DNA of 46,061 nucleotides. It comes from Hydrogenophaga sp. Lineage in GTDB: Bacteria; Pseudomonadota; Gammaproteobacteria; Burkholderiales; Burkholderiaceae_C. Below, piece after piece: positions 1-9,514 of this stretch. The translations under genes were made by a program, and so were the position numbers. Location of the stretch: the NCBI RefSeq assembly GCF_022844385.1, contig NZ_JALHLX010000017.1, positions 1-46,061 on the forward strand, in the 5' to 3' direction. A model generated the notes under the pieces. It worked only from the letters and a program-made list of their open reading frames with translations. It had not been told where the DNA came from and did not search any database. The number at the start of each line of letters is the position of its first letter. Within the stretch, counting starts at the first letter, position 1.

Positions 1-501
1 CCTGCCGGGGTCGAGATCGCCGTCAAAGACGACCTGATCAACGTCAAGGGCACCCTGGGTGCTCTGGCGCTGGCGCAAAACGCGCTGGTCAAGGTTGAAA
101 GCAACAACGGCGCGCTGACCTTCGTTCCCGTGAACGAATCTCGCGAAGCCAACGCCATGTCGGGCACCATGCGTCAGCTGGTGAACAACATGGTCAACGG
201 CGTCAGCAAGGGCTTCGAGAAGAAGCTTACCCTGCTGGGCGTGGGCTACAAGGCCCAGGCACAAGGCACCAAGCTGAACCTCACGGTGGGTTACTCCCAC
301 CCGGTGGTGATGGACATGCCTGCCGGTATCAAGGTGGAAACGCCGACGCCGACCGAAATCCTGATCAAGGGTTCGGACCGTCAGCGTGTTGGTCAGATTG
401 CTTCCGAAGTGCGGGCCGTGCGCCCCCCCGAGCCTTACAAGGGCAAGGGCATCCGTTATGCGGATGAAAAGGTCGTGATCAAGGAAACCAAGAAGAAATA
501 A
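1..501 (+). CDS. rplF: 50S ribosomal protein L6 (5' end outside the window)
   Basis: L6 is a large-subunit protein near the factor-binding centre. The frame is open from base 1 and gives 166 residues. The E. coli protein has 177, so about 11 N-terminal residues lie outside the window. The visible start PAGVEIAV matches the early part of the first L6 domain. The C-terminal [14 protein letters not shown] is the family signature of the second domain, followed by the usual lysine-rich tail. An ATG at 130 opens only an internal piece and is not the start. The stop is 11 bases before rplR, as expected in the spc operon. Identification is by direct family recognition. Confidence 0.97.
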   Translation, partial: PAGVEIAVKDDLINVKGTLGALALAQNALVKVESNNGALTFVPVNESREANAMSGTMRQLVNNMVNGVSKGFEKKLTLLGVGYKAQAQGTKLNLTVGYSHPVVMDMPAGIKVETPTPTEILIKGSDRQRVGQIASEVRAVRPPEPYKGKGIRYADEKVVIKETKKK

Positions 502-512
502 GGATCAGGATC

Positions 513-878
513 ATGTTGACCAAAAAAGAGCAACGACTGCGCCGCGCCCGTCAAACGCGCATCCGCATTGCGCAGCAGGGTGCTGTTCGTTTGTGCGTGA
601 CCCGCACCAACCTGCACATCTATGCGAGCGTCATCTCCGACGACGGAGCCAAGGTGCTGGCCTCGGCCTCCACGGCCGAAGCCGAAGTGCGTGCCCAGAT
701 CGGTGGCGCTGGCAAAGGTGGCAATGCCGCTGCTGCAGCCCTCATCGGCAAGCGCATCGCCGAGAAGGCCAAGGCCGCCGGCATTGAAAAGGTGGCTTTT
801 GACCGCTCAGGTTTCGCCTACCACGGTCGGGTGAAAGCCCTGGCAGACGCCGCCCGCGAAGCCGGCCTGCAGTTCTGA
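513..878 (+). CDS. rplR: 50S ribosomal protein L18
   Basis: L18 binds 5S rRNA in the central protuberance of the large subunit. The 121 residues are the usual length. The basic N-terminus ([16 protein letters not shown]) and the C-terminal run [20 protein letters not shown] are characteristic of the family. An AGGATCAGG purine stretch lies just upstream of the ATG. The gene sits between rplF and rpsE, its canonical spc-operon position, with short gaps on both sides. Confidence 0.97.
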   Translation: MLTKKEQRLRRARQTRIRIAQQGAVRLCVTRTNLHIYASVISDDGAKVLASASTAEAEVRAQIGGAGKGGNAAAAALIGKRIAEKAKAAGIEKVAFDRSGFAYHGRVKALADAAREAGLQF

Positions 879-896
879 TCAAACGGAAACCACAAA

Positions 897-1415
897 ATGG
901 CTAAATTTACGGCAAACATCAAGAACGAAGCGAACGAAGACGGTTTGCGCGAGAAGATGATCGCGATCAACCGCGTGACCAAGGTGGTCAAAGGCGGTCG
1001 CATCCTCGGTTTCGCAGCACTGACCGTCGTCGGCGACGGCGATGGCCGCGTGGGCATGGGCAAGGGCAAGGCGCGTGAAGTGCCGGTGGCCGTGCAGAAG
1101 GCCATGGAAGCCGCTCGCCGCAACATGATCAAGGTGTCGCTCAAGAACGGTTCCCTGCACCACAGCGTGCACGGTGAACACGGCGCTTCCAACGTCATGA
1201 TGCTGCCAGCCTCCAAAGGTACCGGCATCATTGCTGGCGGCCCGATGCGCGCTGTGTTCGAAGTGCTCGGCATCACCGACGTCGTGGCCAAGAGCCATGG
1301 CTCGAGCAATCCCTACAACCTGGTGCGTGCCACGCTGGACGCCCTGAAGAATTCAACCACCCCGTCCGATGTGGCTGCCAAGCGTGGCAAGTCCGTTGAA
1401 GACATCCTGGGTTGA
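897..1415 (+). CDS. rpsE: 30S ribosomal protein S5
   Basis: S5 is a small-subunit protein that helps control decoding fidelity. The 172-residue product has the N-terminal double-stranded-RNA-binding-like domain (about residues 15-80, with the [19 protein letters not shown] and [17 protein letters not shown] segments). The C-terminal S5 domain (about 90-165) carries [19 protein letters not shown] and [10 protein letters not shown]. The gene lies 18 bases after rplR. Its stop is 11 bases before the rpmD start. Confidence 0.97.
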   Translation: MAKFTANIKNEANEDGLREKMIAINRVTKVVKGGRILGFAALTVVGDGDGRVGMGKGKAREVPVAVQKAMEAARRNMIKVSLKNGSLHHSVHGEHGASNVMMLPASKGTGIIAGGPMRAVFEVLGITDVVAKSHGSSNPYNLVRATLDALKNSTTPSDVAAKRGKSVEDILG

Positions 1416-1426
1416 TTGGAGCGATC

Positions 1427-1609
1427 ATGACCACTCAAAACACTGTCAAGGTTCAGTTGGTGCGCAGCCCCATCGGAACCAAGCAATCCCACCGCGACAC
1501 CGTGCGCGGTCTGGGCCTGCGCAAACTCAACAGCACCAGCGAGCTGCAGGACACGCCTGCCGTGCGCGGCATGATCAACAAGATCAGCTATCTGGTCAAA
1601 GTTCTCTGA
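1427..1609 (+). CDS. rpmD: 50S ribosomal protein L30
   Basis: L30 is a small large-subunit protein. I start at the ATG at 1427 because it gives 60 residues ([17 protein letters not shown]...), the normal bacterial length, and has a TTGGAG ribosome-binding site about 6 bases upstream. An in-frame ATG at 1412 would add MIGAI and overlap rpsE, which is less likely. The [22 protein letters not shown] segment is typical. The position between rpsE and rplO is the standard spc order. Confidence 0.96.
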   Translation: MTTQNTVKVQLVRSPIGTKQSHRDTVRGLGLRKLNSTSELQDTPAVRGMINKISYLVKVL

Positions 1610-1623
1610 TCGGGGTCACGGAC

Positions 1624-2055
1624 ATGCAACTCAACACCATCAAGCCATCTGAAGGCTCCAAGCACGCCAAGCGTCGCGTGGGGCGCGGCATCGGCTCTGG
1701 CCTGGGCAAGACCGCAGGTCGTGGCCACAAAGGTCAAAAATCCCGTTCGGGCGGCTACCACAAGGTGGGCTTTGAAGGCGGTCAAATGCCTTTGCAGCGT
1801 CGCTTGCCCAAGCGCGGCTTCAAGTCGACCCAGCTGCAGTTCAACGCCGAAGTCACGCTGACCGACATCAGCGCGCTCAACGTGGCCGATGTGGACATGC
1901 TCGTGCTGAAGCAGGCAGGCCTCGTGCCGCACCTGGCCAAGCGCGTCAAGGTCATCAAGACGGGCGAACTCACGCGTGCCGTGTCCTTCAAGGACGTGAC
2001 GGTCACCGCGGGTGCCAAAGCCGTGATCGAAGCCGCTGGCGGCTCGATCGCCTGA
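1624..2055 (+). CDS. rplO: 50S ribosomal protein L15
   Basis: L15 is a late-assembly large-subunit protein. The start at 1624 gives 143 residues ([20 protein letters not shown]...), matching family length. The N-terminal glycine/arginine-rich extension ([20 protein letters not shown]) reaches into the rRNA core, and the [18 protein letters not shown] motif follows. The frame is open well upstream into rpmD and rpsE, but that part is antisense to nothing known and not L15-like. The gene is followed 23 bases later by secY. Confidence 0.97.
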   Translation: MQLNTIKPSEGSKHAKRRVGRGIGSGLGKTAGRGHKGQKSRSGGYHKVGFEGGQMPLQRRLPKRGFKSTQLQFNAEVTLTDISALNVADVDMLVLKQAGLVPHLAKRVKVIKTGELTRAVSFKDVTVTAGAKAVIEAAGGSIA

Positions 2056-2078
2056 CCGGAACCCGACGGAACCGACCT

Positions 2079-3398
2079 GTGGCAACTGGATCCACGTCCC
2101 TGGCAAAAACCGGCAAATACGGCGACTTGCGTCGCCGGCTGGTTTTCTTGCTGCTCGCTCTGGTGGTGTACCGCATTGGTGCGCACATCCCCGTGCCGGG
2201 CATTGACCCCGCGCAACTTGAGCAGCTGTTCAAGGGGCAGGCGGGCGGCATTCTGAGCCTGTTCAACATGTTCTCGGGCGGATCGCTGTCGCGATTCGCA
2301 GTGTTTGCACTGGGGATCATGCCGTACATCTCGGCGTCGATCATCATGCAGCTCATGACCTACGTGGTGCCGACGTTTGAGCAGCTGAAGAAAGAAGGCG
2401 AAGCCGGACGTCGCAAGATCACGCAATACACGCGCTACGGCACGCTCGGACTCGCCATCTTCCAGTCGATGGGCATTGCGCTTGCACTGGAAGGCCAGAC
2501 CGGACTGGTGATCGATCCTGGCATGGGTTTCCGTCTGACCGCTGTGGTCAGTCTGGTGGCCGGAACCATGTTCCTGATGTGGCTGGGTGAGCAGATCACC
2601 GAGCGCGGCTTGGGGAACGGAATCTCGATCCTGATCTTCGCGGGCATTGCCGCAGGTCTGCCGAGTGCGGTAGGTGGTTTGCTGGAGCTGGTTCGCACCG
2701 GTGCCATGAACATCCTGATTGCGATCTTCATCATATTGCTGGTGGTTCTCGTCACCTATTTCGTGGTGTTCGTCGAACGCGGACAGCGCAAGATCCTGGT
2801 GAACTATGCGCGTCGCCAGGTGGGCAACAAGGTGTACGGTGGCCAGTCGTCGCACCTGCCTTTGAAGCTGAACATGGCGGGTGTGATTCCTCCGATCTTT
2901 GCTTCGTCCATCATCTTGCTGCCAACCACGGTGGTGAGCTGGGTGAGTACGGGTGACTCCACGCGCTGGTTGCGCGACATCGCTTCTGCGCTGTCGCCAG
3001 GTCAGCCGATCTATGTTGCCTTGTATGCGGCAGCCATCATCTTCTTCTGCTTCTTTTACACAGCGTTGGTGTTCAACAGCCGCGAGACGGCAGACAACCT
3101 GAAGAAAAGCGGCGCATTCATTCCCGGCATTCGCCCAGGCGACCAGACTGCGCGCTACATCGACAAGATCTTGCTTCGTTTGACATTGGCAGGTGCCATC
3201 TACATCACCGCCGTGTGTCTGCTTCCCGAATTCCTGATCTTGAAATACAACGTGCCGTTCTACTTCGGTGGTACCTCTTTGTTGATCATTGTTGTGGTGA
3301 CCATGGATTTCATGGCCCAGGTTCAGAATTACATGATGTCGCAGCAGTACGACTCGCTGCTGAAAAAGGCCAATTTCAAGACCTCACCCGGGAGTTGA
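2079..3398 (+). CDS. secY: Protein translocase subunit SecY
   Basis: SecY is the channel subunit of the SecYEG translocon in the inner membrane. The 439 residues match the family. About ten hydrophobic membrane segments are visible, starting with [20 protein letters not shown] at residues 19-38. The [14 protein letters not shown] loop, the cytoplasmic [21 protein letters not shown] loop and the [29 protein letters not shown] segment are SecY hallmarks. The start codon is GTG with only a weak upstream purine stretch, so translation may be partly coupled to rplO. The gene is placed between rplO and infA. Confidence 0.97.
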   Translation: MATGSTSLAKTGKYGDLRRRLVFLLLALVVYRIGAHIPVPGIDPAQLEQLFKGQAGGILSLFNMFSGGSLSRFAVFALGIMPYISASIIMQLMTYVVPTFEQLKKEGEAGRRKITQYTRYGTLGLAIFQSMGIALALEGQTGLVIDPGMGFRLTAVVSLVAGTMFLMWLGEQITERGLGNGISILIFAGIAAGLPSAVGGLLELVRTGAMNILIAIFIILLVVLVTYFVVFVERGQRKILVNYARRQVGNKVYGGQSSHLPLKLNMAGVIPPIFASSIILLPTTVVSWVSTGDSTRWLRDIASALSPGQPIYVALYAAAIIFFCFFYTALVFNSRETADNLKKSGAFIPGIRPGDQTARYIDKILLRLTLAGAIYITAVCLLPEFLILKYNVPFYFGGTSLLIIVVVTMDFMAQVQNYMMSQQYDSLLKKANFKTSPGS

Positions 3399-3407
3399 GT
3401 GGTTTGT

Positions 3408-3626
3408 ATGTCCAAGGACGACGTGATCGAGATGCAGGGAGAGGTGGTTGAAAACCTCCCCAATGCGACCTTCAGGGTCAAGCTCGAAAACGGTCATGTG
3501 GTGCTGGGACACATCAGCGGCAAGATGCGGATGCACTACATCCGGATCCTGCCTGGCGACAAAGTCAAAGTAGAGCTCACGCCCTACGACCTCACCCGGG
3601 CGCGGATCGTGTTCCGCTCGAAGTGA
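3408..3626 (+). CDS. infA: Translation initiation factor IF-1
   Basis: IF-1 binds the ribosomal A site during initiation. The ATG at 3408 gives 72 residues ([13 protein letters not shown]...), the exact family length, with a single OB fold. The core [38 protein letters not shown] is diagnostic (given here as the family core, residues about 24-61). A GTG nine bases upstream would add MVC and is rejected. Location between secY and rpmJ is normal for betaproteobacteria but differs from E. coli, where infA is elsewhere. Confidence 0.96.
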   Translation: MSKDDVIEMQGEVVENLPNATFRVKLENGHVVLGHISGKMRMHYIRILPGDKVKVELTPYDLTRARIVFRSK

Positions 3627-3670
3627 GTGGTTGGTTGTTGAATATTTTTTGGAATATCTAGGAGAAGACT

Positions 3671-3784
3671 ATGAGAGTTTCGGCTTCGGTCAAAAAAATG
3701 TGCCGCAACTGCAAGATCATCAAGCGGCACGGTGTTGTGCGAGTCATTTGCACCGATCCGCGTCATAAGCAGCGTCAAGGCTGA
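3671..3784 (+). CDS. rpmJ: 50S ribosomal protein L36
   Basis: L36 is the smallest large-subunit protein. The reading gives 37 residues beginning [20 protein letters not shown]. It carries the zinc-ribbon ligands Cys11, Cys14, Cys27 and His32, so this is the zinc-binding ('C+') form. A strong AGGAGA site lies 4 bases before the ATG. The 44 bases between infA and this gene are AT-rich compared with the rest of the operon, but I see no clear promoter there. Confidence 0.95.
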   Translation: MRVSASVKKMCRNCKIIKRHGVVRVICTDPRHKQRQG

Positions 3785-3804
3785 TTGAAGTTTAGAGGAC
3801 CATC

Positions 3805-4170
3805 ATGGCTCGTATTGCAGGCATCAACATTCCGCCGCACAAGCACGCTGAAATCGGCTTGACGGCAATTTTCGGTATCGGTCGCACCCGCGCTCGCAAG
3901 ATCTGCGAGGCGTGCGGCATCGACTACACGAAGAAGATCAAGGACCTGAGCGACGCGGAGCTTGAAAAAGTGCGCGATCAGGTCGGCACGTTCACGATCG
4001 AAGGCGACCTCCGCCGCGAGACCACCATGAACATCAAGCGATTGATGGACATCGGTTGCTACCGCGGTTTCCGCCACCGCCGTGGCCTGCCGCTGCGCGG
4101 TCAGCGCACCAAGACCAATGCGCGCACGCGCAAAGGTCCACGCAAAGCGGCCCAGTCGCTGAAGAAGTAA
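3805..4170 (+). CDS. rpsM: 30S ribosomal protein S13
   Basis: S13 sits in the head of the small subunit and contacts the large subunit and P-site tRNA. The 121 residues begin [20 protein letters not shown]. They contain the helix-two-turn-helix region, and the C-terminal [20 protein letters not shown] motif is diagnostic. This is the first gene of the alpha operon segment (rpsM-rpsK-rpsD-rpoA-rplQ). Its stop is 18 bases before rpsK. Confidence 0.97.
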   Translation: MARIAGINIPPHKHAEIGLTAIFGIGRTRARKICEACGIDYTKKIKDLSDAELEKVRDQVGTFTIEGDLRRETTMNIKRLMDIGCYRGFRHRRGLPLRGQRTKTNARTRKGPRKAAQSLKK

Positions 4171-4188
4171 TCGGTTCGAAGGATTCCC

Positions 4189-4593
4189 ATGGCCAAGTCA
4201 CCCTCCACCAGCGCATCCGCACGCGTCCGCAAGAAAGTCCGCAAGAACATTGCCGACGGCATCGCGCATGTGCACGCTTCGTTCAACAACACCATCATCA
4301 CGATCACCGACCGTCAAGGCAATGCCTTGTCGTGGGCATCGTCTGGTGGCCAGGGCTTCAAAGGCTCACGCAAGTCCACGCCTTTCGCTGCCCAGGTGGC
4401 CTCGGAAGTGGCTGGACGTGCTGCCATTGAGCAAGGCATCAAGAACCTGGACGTCGAGATCAAAGGTCCGGGTCCTGGTCGCGAATCGTCGGTGCGCGCT
4501 TTGGGCGCTCTCGGCATCCGCATCAATTCCATCTCTGACGTGACTCCCGTTCCCCACAACGGCTGCCGTCCGCAGAAACGCCGCCGCATTTGA
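4189..4593 (+). CDS. rpsK: 30S ribosomal protein S11
   Basis: S11 forms part of the small-subunit platform near the E site. The 134 residues include [39 protein letters not shown] and the C-terminal [18 protein letters not shown], all family hallmarks. The TGA stop overlaps a possible -35 box of a promoter that would serve rpsD. The gene is followed by an unusually long 163-base gap for this operon. Confidence 0.97.
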   Translation: MAKSPSTSASARVRKKVRKNIADGIAHVHASFNNTIITITDRQGNALSWASSGGQGFKGSRKSTPFAAQVASEVAGRAAIEQGIKNLDVEIKGPGPGRESSVRALGALGIRINSISDVTPVPHNGCRPQKRRRI

Positions 4594-4618
4594 GGCGGTA
4601 CCGCTCTCGCGGTACAAT
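4590..4618 (+). promoter_or_regulatory. Candidate sigma-70 promoter upstream of rpsD
   Basis: TTGAGG at 4590-4595 and TACAAT at 4613-4618 are separated by exactly 17 bases, a good sigma-70 geometry. The -35 box overlaps the rpsK stop codon. A perfect 7-bp inverted repeat (4598-4604 with 4609-4615) lies in the spacer and overlaps the first bases of the -10. Transcription would start near 4625 and run straight into the terminator hairpin at 4638-4668. Function is inferred from sequence only. Confidence 0.5.
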
Positions 4619-4637
4619 GGAAAGCTTTTTTTCGAGC

Positions 4638-4668
4638 GCCACCGCAGTCGCCTGCGGTGGCATTTTTT
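4638..4668 (+). terminator. Intrinsic terminator or attenuator between rpsK and rpsD
   Basis: A perfect 10-bp GC-rich stem (GCCACCGCAG at 4638-4647 with CTGCGGTGGC at 4652-4661) has a TCGC loop and is followed at once by ATTTTTT. This is a textbook Rho-independent terminator, yet rpsD-rpoA-rplQ lie downstream on the same strand. It should therefore be partial, or act as an attenuator for transcripts from rpsM-rpsK and from the promoter-like element at 4590-4618. Confidence 0.8.
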
Positions 4669-4756
4669 GCTAAGCCCACCGCCACTTCGTTTAAGGAGTG
4701 GCTCCCGCAATGACATCGTCTGATGTCGGTTGCGGCAGAAACACAAGGACATCAAC

Positions 4757-5380
4757 GTGGCACGTTACCTAGGCCCCAAGGCCAAACTCTCCCGCCGTGA
4801 AGGCTCCGACCTGTTGCTCAAGAGCGCCCGCCGCTCGATCAGCGACAAGGCCAAGTTCGACTCCAAGCCCGGCCAGCATGGCCGCACCTCGGGTCAGCGT
4901 ACCTCCGACTTCGGCGTGCAGCTGCGCGAGAAGCAGAAAGTCAAGCGCACTTACGGAGTGCTGGAGCGTCAGTTCCGCCGCTACTTCGCAGAAGCCGATC
5001 GCCGTCGTGGCAACACCGGTGCGAACCTGCTGTTCCTGCTCGAAGCCCGTCTGGACAACGTCGTGTTCCGCATGGGTTTTGCTTCCACCCGCGCCGAAGC
5101 GCGTCAGATCGTGTCGCACAAGGCGATCCTGGTGAATGGCAAATCGGTCAACATTCCTTCGTACTCGGTCAAGGCTGGCGACGTCATTGCGGTTCGCGAG
5201 AAGTCGAAGAAGCAGGGCCGCGTGCTGGAAGCCATGGAGCTGGCCAAACAGATCGGTTTCCCGGCCTGGGTGGACGTGTCGGTGGAAAAGGTCGAAGGCG
5301 TGTTCAAGAAGTCGCCTGACCGCGACGAGTTCGCCTCCGACGTCAACGAATCGTTGATCGTCGAACTTTATTCCCGTTAA
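4757..5380 (+). CDS. rpsD: 30S ribosomal protein S4
   Basis: S4 nucleates 16S rRNA assembly and in E. coli represses the alpha operon. I use the GTG at 4757, preceded by AAGGA, because it gives the normal 207 residues starting (M)[15 protein letters not shown]. The ATG at 4730 would add nine residues not found in the family. The S4 N-terminal domain spans about 1-95. The S4 RNA-binding domain ([20 protein letters not shown], about 97-160) follows. The N-terminus lacks the zinc-binding cysteines. Confidence 0.97.
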   Translation: MARYLGPKAKLSRREGSDLLLKSARRSISDKAKFDSKPGQHGRTSGQRTSDFGVQLREKQKVKRTYGVLERQFRRYFAEADRRRGNTGANLLFLLEARLDNVVFRMGFASTRAEARQIVSHKAILVNGKSVNIPSYSVKAGDVIAVREKSKKQGRVLEAMELAKQIGFPAWVDVSVEKVEGVFKKSPDRDEFASDVNESLIVELYSR

Positions 5381-5474
5381 TTTCGTTCCCGGCAGGCACC
5401 TTTGCGGGTGCGGCCGGGCCATGCTCCATCTGCCTTATCGGTGTAACGAGCCGAGGGTACTGAAGGAAGTTTGA

Positions 5475-6458
5475 ATGCTGAACAATCTGCTGAAGCCCAA
5501 AACCATCAACGTCGAGCAAGTCTCGGCCAACAAAGCCAAAGTCACGCTCGAGCCTTTCGAACGCGGCTATGGTCACACGCTGGGCAATGCCCTGCGCCGG
5601 GTTTTGTTGTCTTCCATGACCGGCCACGCGCCGACCGAAGTCACCATCGCCGGTGTTGTGCACGAGTATTCGTCCATCGACGGCGTCCAGGAAGACGTGG
5701 TCAACATGCTCCTGAACCTCAAGGGTGTGGTGTTCAAGCTCCACAACCGCGATGAAGTCACGCTGAGCCTGCGCAAAGATGGCGAAGGTCTCGTGACCGC
5801 CGCCGACATCCAGACCCCGCACGACGTCGAGATCGTGAATCCCGGTCACGTGATTGCCACGCTGTCCGCTGGTGCCAAGCTCGACATGCAGATCAAGGTC
5901 GAAAAGGGCCGTGGTTACGTGCCGGGCAGCCTGCGCCGCAACGACGACCAGGCACGCTCCATCGGCCGCATCGTGCTGGACGCCTCGTTCTCGCCCGTCA
6001 AGCGCGTGAGCTACACGGTTGAGAGCGCCCGCGTCGAGCAGCGCACCGATCTGGACAAGCTCGTGCTGGAGATCGAAACCAACGGTTCCATCGGCCCGGA
6101 AGAAGCGGTTCGCGCATCGGCCAAGATTCTGGTTGAGCAACTGGCTGTTTTCGCACAGTTGGAAGGCGCCGAACTGAATTTCGAAGCCCCTGCCCAGCGC
6201 AGCTCGCAGCAGTTCGACCCGATCCTGTTGCGTCCCGTCGATGAGCTCGAGCTCACCGTGCGTTCGGCCAACTGTCTCAAGGCCGAGAACATCTATTACA
6301 TCGGTGACTTGATCCAGCGCACCGAAAACGAGCTGCTGAAGACCCCCAACCTGGGTCGCAAGTCGCTCAACGAAATCAAGGAAGTGCTCGCTTCGCGCGG
6401 CCTGACCTTGGGCATGAAGCTTGAGAACTGGCCACCGGCCGGTTTGGACAAGCACTGA
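5475..6458 (+). CDS. rpoA: DNA-directed RNA polymerase subunit alpha
   Basis: Alpha dimerises to start RNA polymerase assembly, and its C-terminal domain contacts UP elements and activators. The 327-residue length is typical. The N-terminal domain covers about 1-230 ([20 protein letters not shown] is the assembly motif). A flexible linker leads to the C-terminal domain at about 250-320 with [20 protein letters not shown] and [20 protein letters not shown] site precedes the ATG. The 94 bases before it contain an imperfect GC hairpin (about 5390-5418) without a T run. A small GCCGGC repeat (6469-6474 with 6480-6485) follows the gene. Confidence 0.98.
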   Translation: MLNNLLKPKTINVEQVSANKAKVTLEPFERGYGHTLGNALRRVLLSSMTGHAPTEVTIAGVVHEYSSIDGVQEDVVNMLLNLKGVVFKLHNRDEVTLSLRKDGEGLVTAADIQTPHDVEIVNPGHVIATLSAGAKLDMQIKVEKGRGYVPGSLRRNDDQARSIGRIVLDASFSPVKRVSYTVESARVEQRTDLDKLVLEIETNGSIGPEEAVRASAKILVEQLAVFAQLEGAELNFEAPAQRSSQQFDPILLRPVDELELTVRSANCLKAENIYYIGDLIQRTENELLKTPNLGRKSLNEIKEVLASRGLTLGMKLENWPPAGLDKH

Positions 6459-6544
6459 AATTCCGCAAGCCGGCACGAAGCCGGCCACGGACGAACTCGC
6501 AGTACCTGACACGGCTGCGGGCAAAACAACTGAAAGGATGAAAA

Positions 6545-6940
6545 ATGCGTCACGGACACGGACTTAGAAAACTCAACCGCACCAGCGAGCACCGCCTCGC
6601 CATGCTTCGCAACATGATGAATTCGCTGCTCACGCACGAAGTCATCAAGACCACGGTGCCCAAGGCGAAAGAACTGCGCCGCGTGGTGGAACCCATGATC
6701 ACGCTGGCCAAGGTCGCGACCGTGGCCAACCGCCGCCTGGCATTTGACCGCCTGCGCGACCGCGATGTGGTCGTGAAGCTGTTCAACGAACTGGGCCCGC
6801 GCTTTGCTGCACGTCCTGGTGGCTACACCCGCATCCTGAAGATGGGTTACCGCGTGGGCGACAACGCTCCGATGGCGCTCGTCGAGTTGGTTGATCGTGC
6901 AGAAGATGCTGCGCCAGCCGCAGACGCCGACAAAGCGTGA
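6545..6940 (+). CDS. rplQ: 50S ribosomal protein L17
   Basis: L17 lies near the exit tunnel of the large subunit. The 131 residues begin [20 protein letters not shown], a diagnostic start, and contain [20 protein letters not shown]. The last 20 residues are an acidic, alanine-rich tail ([15 protein letters not shown]) slightly longer than in E. coli. A GAAAGGATG-type site precedes the ATG. This is the last protein gene of the ribosomal cluster. Its stop codon abuts a TAGAAT box that may serve the tRNA gene behind it. Confidence 0.97.
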   Translation: MRHGHGLRKLNRTSEHRLAMLRNMMNSLLTHEVIKTTVPKAKELRRVVEPMITLAKVATVANRRLAFDRLRDRDVVVKLFNELGPRFAARPGGYTRILKMGYRVGDNAPMALVELVDRAEDAAPAADADKA

Positions 6941-6946
6941 TAGAAT
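6941..6946 (+). promoter_or_regulatory. Possible -10 box of the tRNA-fMet gene
   Basis: TAGAAT starts right after the rplQ stop and ends 11 bases before the mature tRNA, a sensible distance for a short 5' leader. I find no convincing -35 box 16-18 bases upstream, so read-through from rplQ remains an alternative source of the tRNA transcript. Confidence 0.3.
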
Positions 6947-6957
6947 CATAGGCTTGA

Positions 6958-7034
<77 letters not shown>

Positions 7035-7060
7035 ACCAGACAAGCACTTGCTTGGCAACC

Positions 7061-7086
7061 AAGCCCTCGGACACGAGGGCTTTTTT
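7061..7086 (+). terminator. Intrinsic terminator after tRNA-fMet
   Basis: AAGCCCTCG (7061-7069) pairs perfectly with CGAGGGCTT (7074-7082) around a GACA loop, and the T run extends to 7086. It closes the ribosomal/tRNA transcription unit. Confidence 0.88.
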
Positions 7087-7211
7087 GTTTGTGCCGACGT
7101 TTGTGGTGGGGTCTGCCGCCACAGAAATGTGTTTTGCCTTGGGGCGTCTGTCTCTTGCAAGCCATTGCACGGTTCGCTGTTTCCTTCACCCATCTCAGGA
7201 GTATTGTTCCA

Positions 7212-8294
7212 ATGGATCGTCGTTCCCTGATCAAGAACGCTGGCATCGCCGGCGTGCTGACCACTGGTATCGCCCCCGCTGTCCACGCACAGGCGGCTGT
7301 CCGCTGGCGCCTGGCGTCCAGCTTCCCGAAATCACTGCCCACCATCTTTGGTTCGGCCGAGAAATTCTCCGAGACCGTCAAGGCACTCTCAGGTGGCAAG
7401 TTCGAGGTGTCGCTGCACGCCGCAGGCGACATCGTGCCGGCCTTTGGTGTGGTGGATGCCATCCAGGACAACACGATTGAAATGGCGCAAACTGCGCCGT
7501 ACTACTTCACCGGCAAGGACGCCATCTTTGCATTTGGCTGTGCAGTGCCTTTCGGCCTGACCGCGCGCCACATGGACGCCTGGATGGAGCACGGCAATGG
7601 CCGCAAGCTGATGGACGAGTTCTACGGCAAGTTCAACATCGTCTCCATGAGTTCCGGCAACACGGGCACCCAGATGGGTGGCTGGTACCGCAAGGAAATC
7701 AAGACCGTCGCCGACCTCAAGGGCCTGAAGATGCGCATGGGCGGCGGCCTGTTCGGTGAGGCCATGGCCAAGCTGGGCGTGGTGGCGCAAAACATGCCCG
7801 CCGGTGAGGTGTACCAGGCGCTGGAAAAAGGCACGTTGGACGCCACCGAGTTCGTGGGCCCGTTCGACGACGAGCGTCTGGGCTTCAACAAGGTCGCGCC
7901 GTTCTATTACTACCCTGGCTGGTGGGAAGGCGGCGCCGAGCTGGAGTTCTTCATCAACAAGAAGGCCTTTGATGCCTTGTCGCCCGAGAACAAGGCCATT
8001 GTCCGGGCTGCAGGTGCCGTGGCCGCGCGCGACATGACCGCCAAGTACGATGCCCAGAACCCTGCAGCGCTCAAGCGCCTGGTGGCCGGTGGCACCAAGC
8101 TGATGCCGTTTTCCAAGGCTGTGATGGACGCCGGCTTCAAGGCGTCGATGGAAGTATTCGCTGCGCACGAAGCGAAGTCGCCCGAGTTCAAGAAGATCCA
8201 CCAGGACATGCGCGCCTTCCAGCGCGACCAGATCCTGTGGAGCCGCTTCTCCGAGTGGCGCTACGACAGCTACATCACCACCGCGAAGATCTGA
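7212..8294 (+). CDS. TRAP transporter solute-binding protein, DctP family
   Basis: This periplasmic receptor would deliver a carboxylate, probably a 2-oxo acid or related anion, to a TRAP transporter. The ATG at 7212, with AGGAG ten bases upstream, gives 360 residues. The N-terminus MDRRSLIKNAGIAGVLTTGI...AHAQ is a twin-arginine-like signal peptide. The mature part has the DctP fold, including VADLKGLKMRMGGGLFGEA. Arg175 there is at the usual carboxylate-clamp position. The frame is open upstream through the end of the tRNA, but that part is not coding. No DctQ or DctM membrane subunit is nearby, so it is an orphan receptor. Confidence 0.9.
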   Translation: MDRRSLIKNAGIAGVLTTGIAPAVHAQAAVRWRLASSFPKSLPTIFGSAEKFSETVKALSGGKFEVSLHAAGDIVPAFGVVDAIQDNTIEMAQTAPYYFTGKDAIFAFGCAVPFGLTARHMDAWMEHGNGRKLMDEFYGKFNIVSMSSGNTGTQMGGWYRKEIKTVADLKGLKMRMGGGLFGEAMAKLGVVAQNMPAGEVYQALEKGTLDATEFVGPFDDERLGFNKVAPFYYYPGWWEGGAELEFFINKKAFDALSPENKAIVRAAGAVAARDMTAKYDAQNPAALKRLVAGGTKLMPFSKAVMDAGFKASMEVFAAHEAKSPEFKKIHQDMRAFQRDQILWSRFSEWRYDSYITTAKI

Positions 8295-8351
8295 CCGCCG
8301 GACGCCGCTGCCGGCCCGGCGGCGCTTCCTCGTCATCCGCTGGCAAAGGGC

Positions 8352-8370
8352 TGGCCTGAAAATCAGGCCA
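8352..8370 (+). promoter_or_regulatory. Perfect hairpin touching a start codon
   Basis: TGGCCTGA (8352-8359) and TCAGGCCA (8363-8370) form an 8-bp perfect stem with an AAA loop. The final A is the first base of the ATG of the next gene. No T run follows, so it is not a simple terminator. It would cover the region where a ribosome-binding site is expected. Confidence 0.5.
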
Positions 8371-8756
8371 TGCCCGCGCCAACCCCTCCTTGCAACGCCC
8401 AGCCCCTGGACCTTCGGTCGCACAGCTGGGCGTTGCTGTTTCTGGTGAGCGTGTTGCTGTCACTGCCTGCACGCAGCCAGGCGCTGGACTTCACCAGGGA
8501 CTGCATGCGGGTAGCGGTGGAGGGCTTGATCCTGAACACCTCGCCCGCCTGTGTCGGTGCGTTTCGCAGCGATCCGGCGGCGCGCACGCAGTTCGTTCAA
8601 GTCATTGAGATCACCCTCGCCCTGGCCGAATCGGCCCAGCGCGACCCTCGCGCCAGCTCGACCCCCGCCCAATCGCTGCGCAGGCTGTTCGACAAGGCCT
8701 CGCTGGAGTCCGGTCGTGTGGTCGGTGTGGGAGGGATTTACTACGGCGCCCAATAG
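8370..8756 (+). CDS. Hypothetical secreted protein
   Basis: I do not recognise this 128-residue protein. It has a hydrophobic segment at about 20-36 (SWALLFLVSVLLSLPARSQA), which looks like a signal peptide with cleavage after SQA. A helical, alanine-rich mature part without clear motifs follows. Two cysteines in the mature part (MRVAV after C, and PACVGAF) could form a disulfide. The start is uncertain because no good ribosome-binding site is seen and a hairpin abuts the ATG. It lies between the TRAP receptor and the yebC-like gene, same strand, and no functional link is evident. Confidence 0.6.
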   Translation: MPAPTPPCNAQPLDLRSHSWALLFLVSVLLSLPARSQALDFTRDCMRVAVEGLILNTSPACVGAFRSDPAARTQFVQVIEITLALAESAQRDPRASSTPAQSLRRLFDKASLESGRVVGVGGIYYGAQ

Positions 8757-8797
8757 CCGGCGCGTAAACTCGCGCGTCAACTCAAAGGAAGATTGCC

Positions 8798-9511
8798 ATG
8801 GGCGCGCAGTGGAAAGCAAAACACAAGGATCTGGCGGCCAACGCCAAAGGCAGGCTGTTCGGCAAGCTGGCCAAAGACATCATGATCGCCGCGCGTCACG
8901 GTGCCGACCCGGCGGCGAATTCGCGGCTGCGGCTGGTGGTCGAGCAGGCGCGCAAGGTGTCCATGCCCAAAGAGACGCTGGACCGCGCCATCAAGAAGGG
9001 CGCCGGGCTCACCGGGGAAACCGTTCACTTCGAGCACGTGATCTACGAAGGTTTCGCCCCGCACCGGGTGCCGGTGATGGTGGAGTGCCTGACCGACAAC
9101 GTGAACCGCGCGGCTTCCGACATGCGCGTGCTGTTCCGCAAGGGGCAGTTGGGCACCTCGGGCTCGGTCTCGTGGGACTTTGATCACCTCGGCATCATCG
9201 AAGCCGAAGCCGCCAGGAAAGATGCCGATCCGGAACTGGCCGCCATCGAGGCCGGCGCGCAGGATTTCCATCCTGCAGACGAGGATGGTCTGGTGGTCTT
9301 TCTCACGGACCCCACCGATCTCGACCTCGTGAGCCGTGCGCTGCCGGCACAAGGGTTCACCGTGGTCTCGGCAAAGCTGGGCTACAAGCCCAGGAACCCG
9401 ATCGATCCGGGCAGCTTGAGTCCCGAACACCTGGAAGAGGTGGAGGCGTTTCTCGCGGCGTTGGATGCCAACGAAGACGTTCAGAACGTGTTTGCCGGTC
9501 TGGGGGGCTGA
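8798..9511 (+). CDS. YebC/PmpR-family protein, YeeN type
   Basis: YebC-family proteins were long annotated as transcription regulators, and recent work places members at the ribosome, where they ease stalling. The 237 residues show the family N-terminus [19 protein letters not shown] and the segments [20 protein letters not shown] and RAIKKGAGL. The MGAQWK start and the overall pattern fit the YeeN-like second subgroup rather than classical YebC (MAGHSKW). A GGAAG site lies 7 bases before the ATG. The gene ends 3 bases before the BLUF gene, so the two are probably co-transcribed. Confidence 0.92.
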   Translation: MGAQWKAKHKDLAANAKGRLFGKLAKDIMIAARHGADPAANSRLRLVVEQARKVSMPKETLDRAIKKGAGLTGETVHFEHVIYEGFAPHRVPVMVECLTDNVNRAASDMRVLFRKGQLGTSGSVSWDFDHLGIIEAEAARKDADPELAAIEAGAQDFHPADEDGLVVFLTDPTDLDLVSRALPAQGFTVVSAKLGYKPRNPIDPGSLSPEHLEEVEAFLAALDANEDVQNVFAGLGG

Positions 9512-9514
9512 ACC

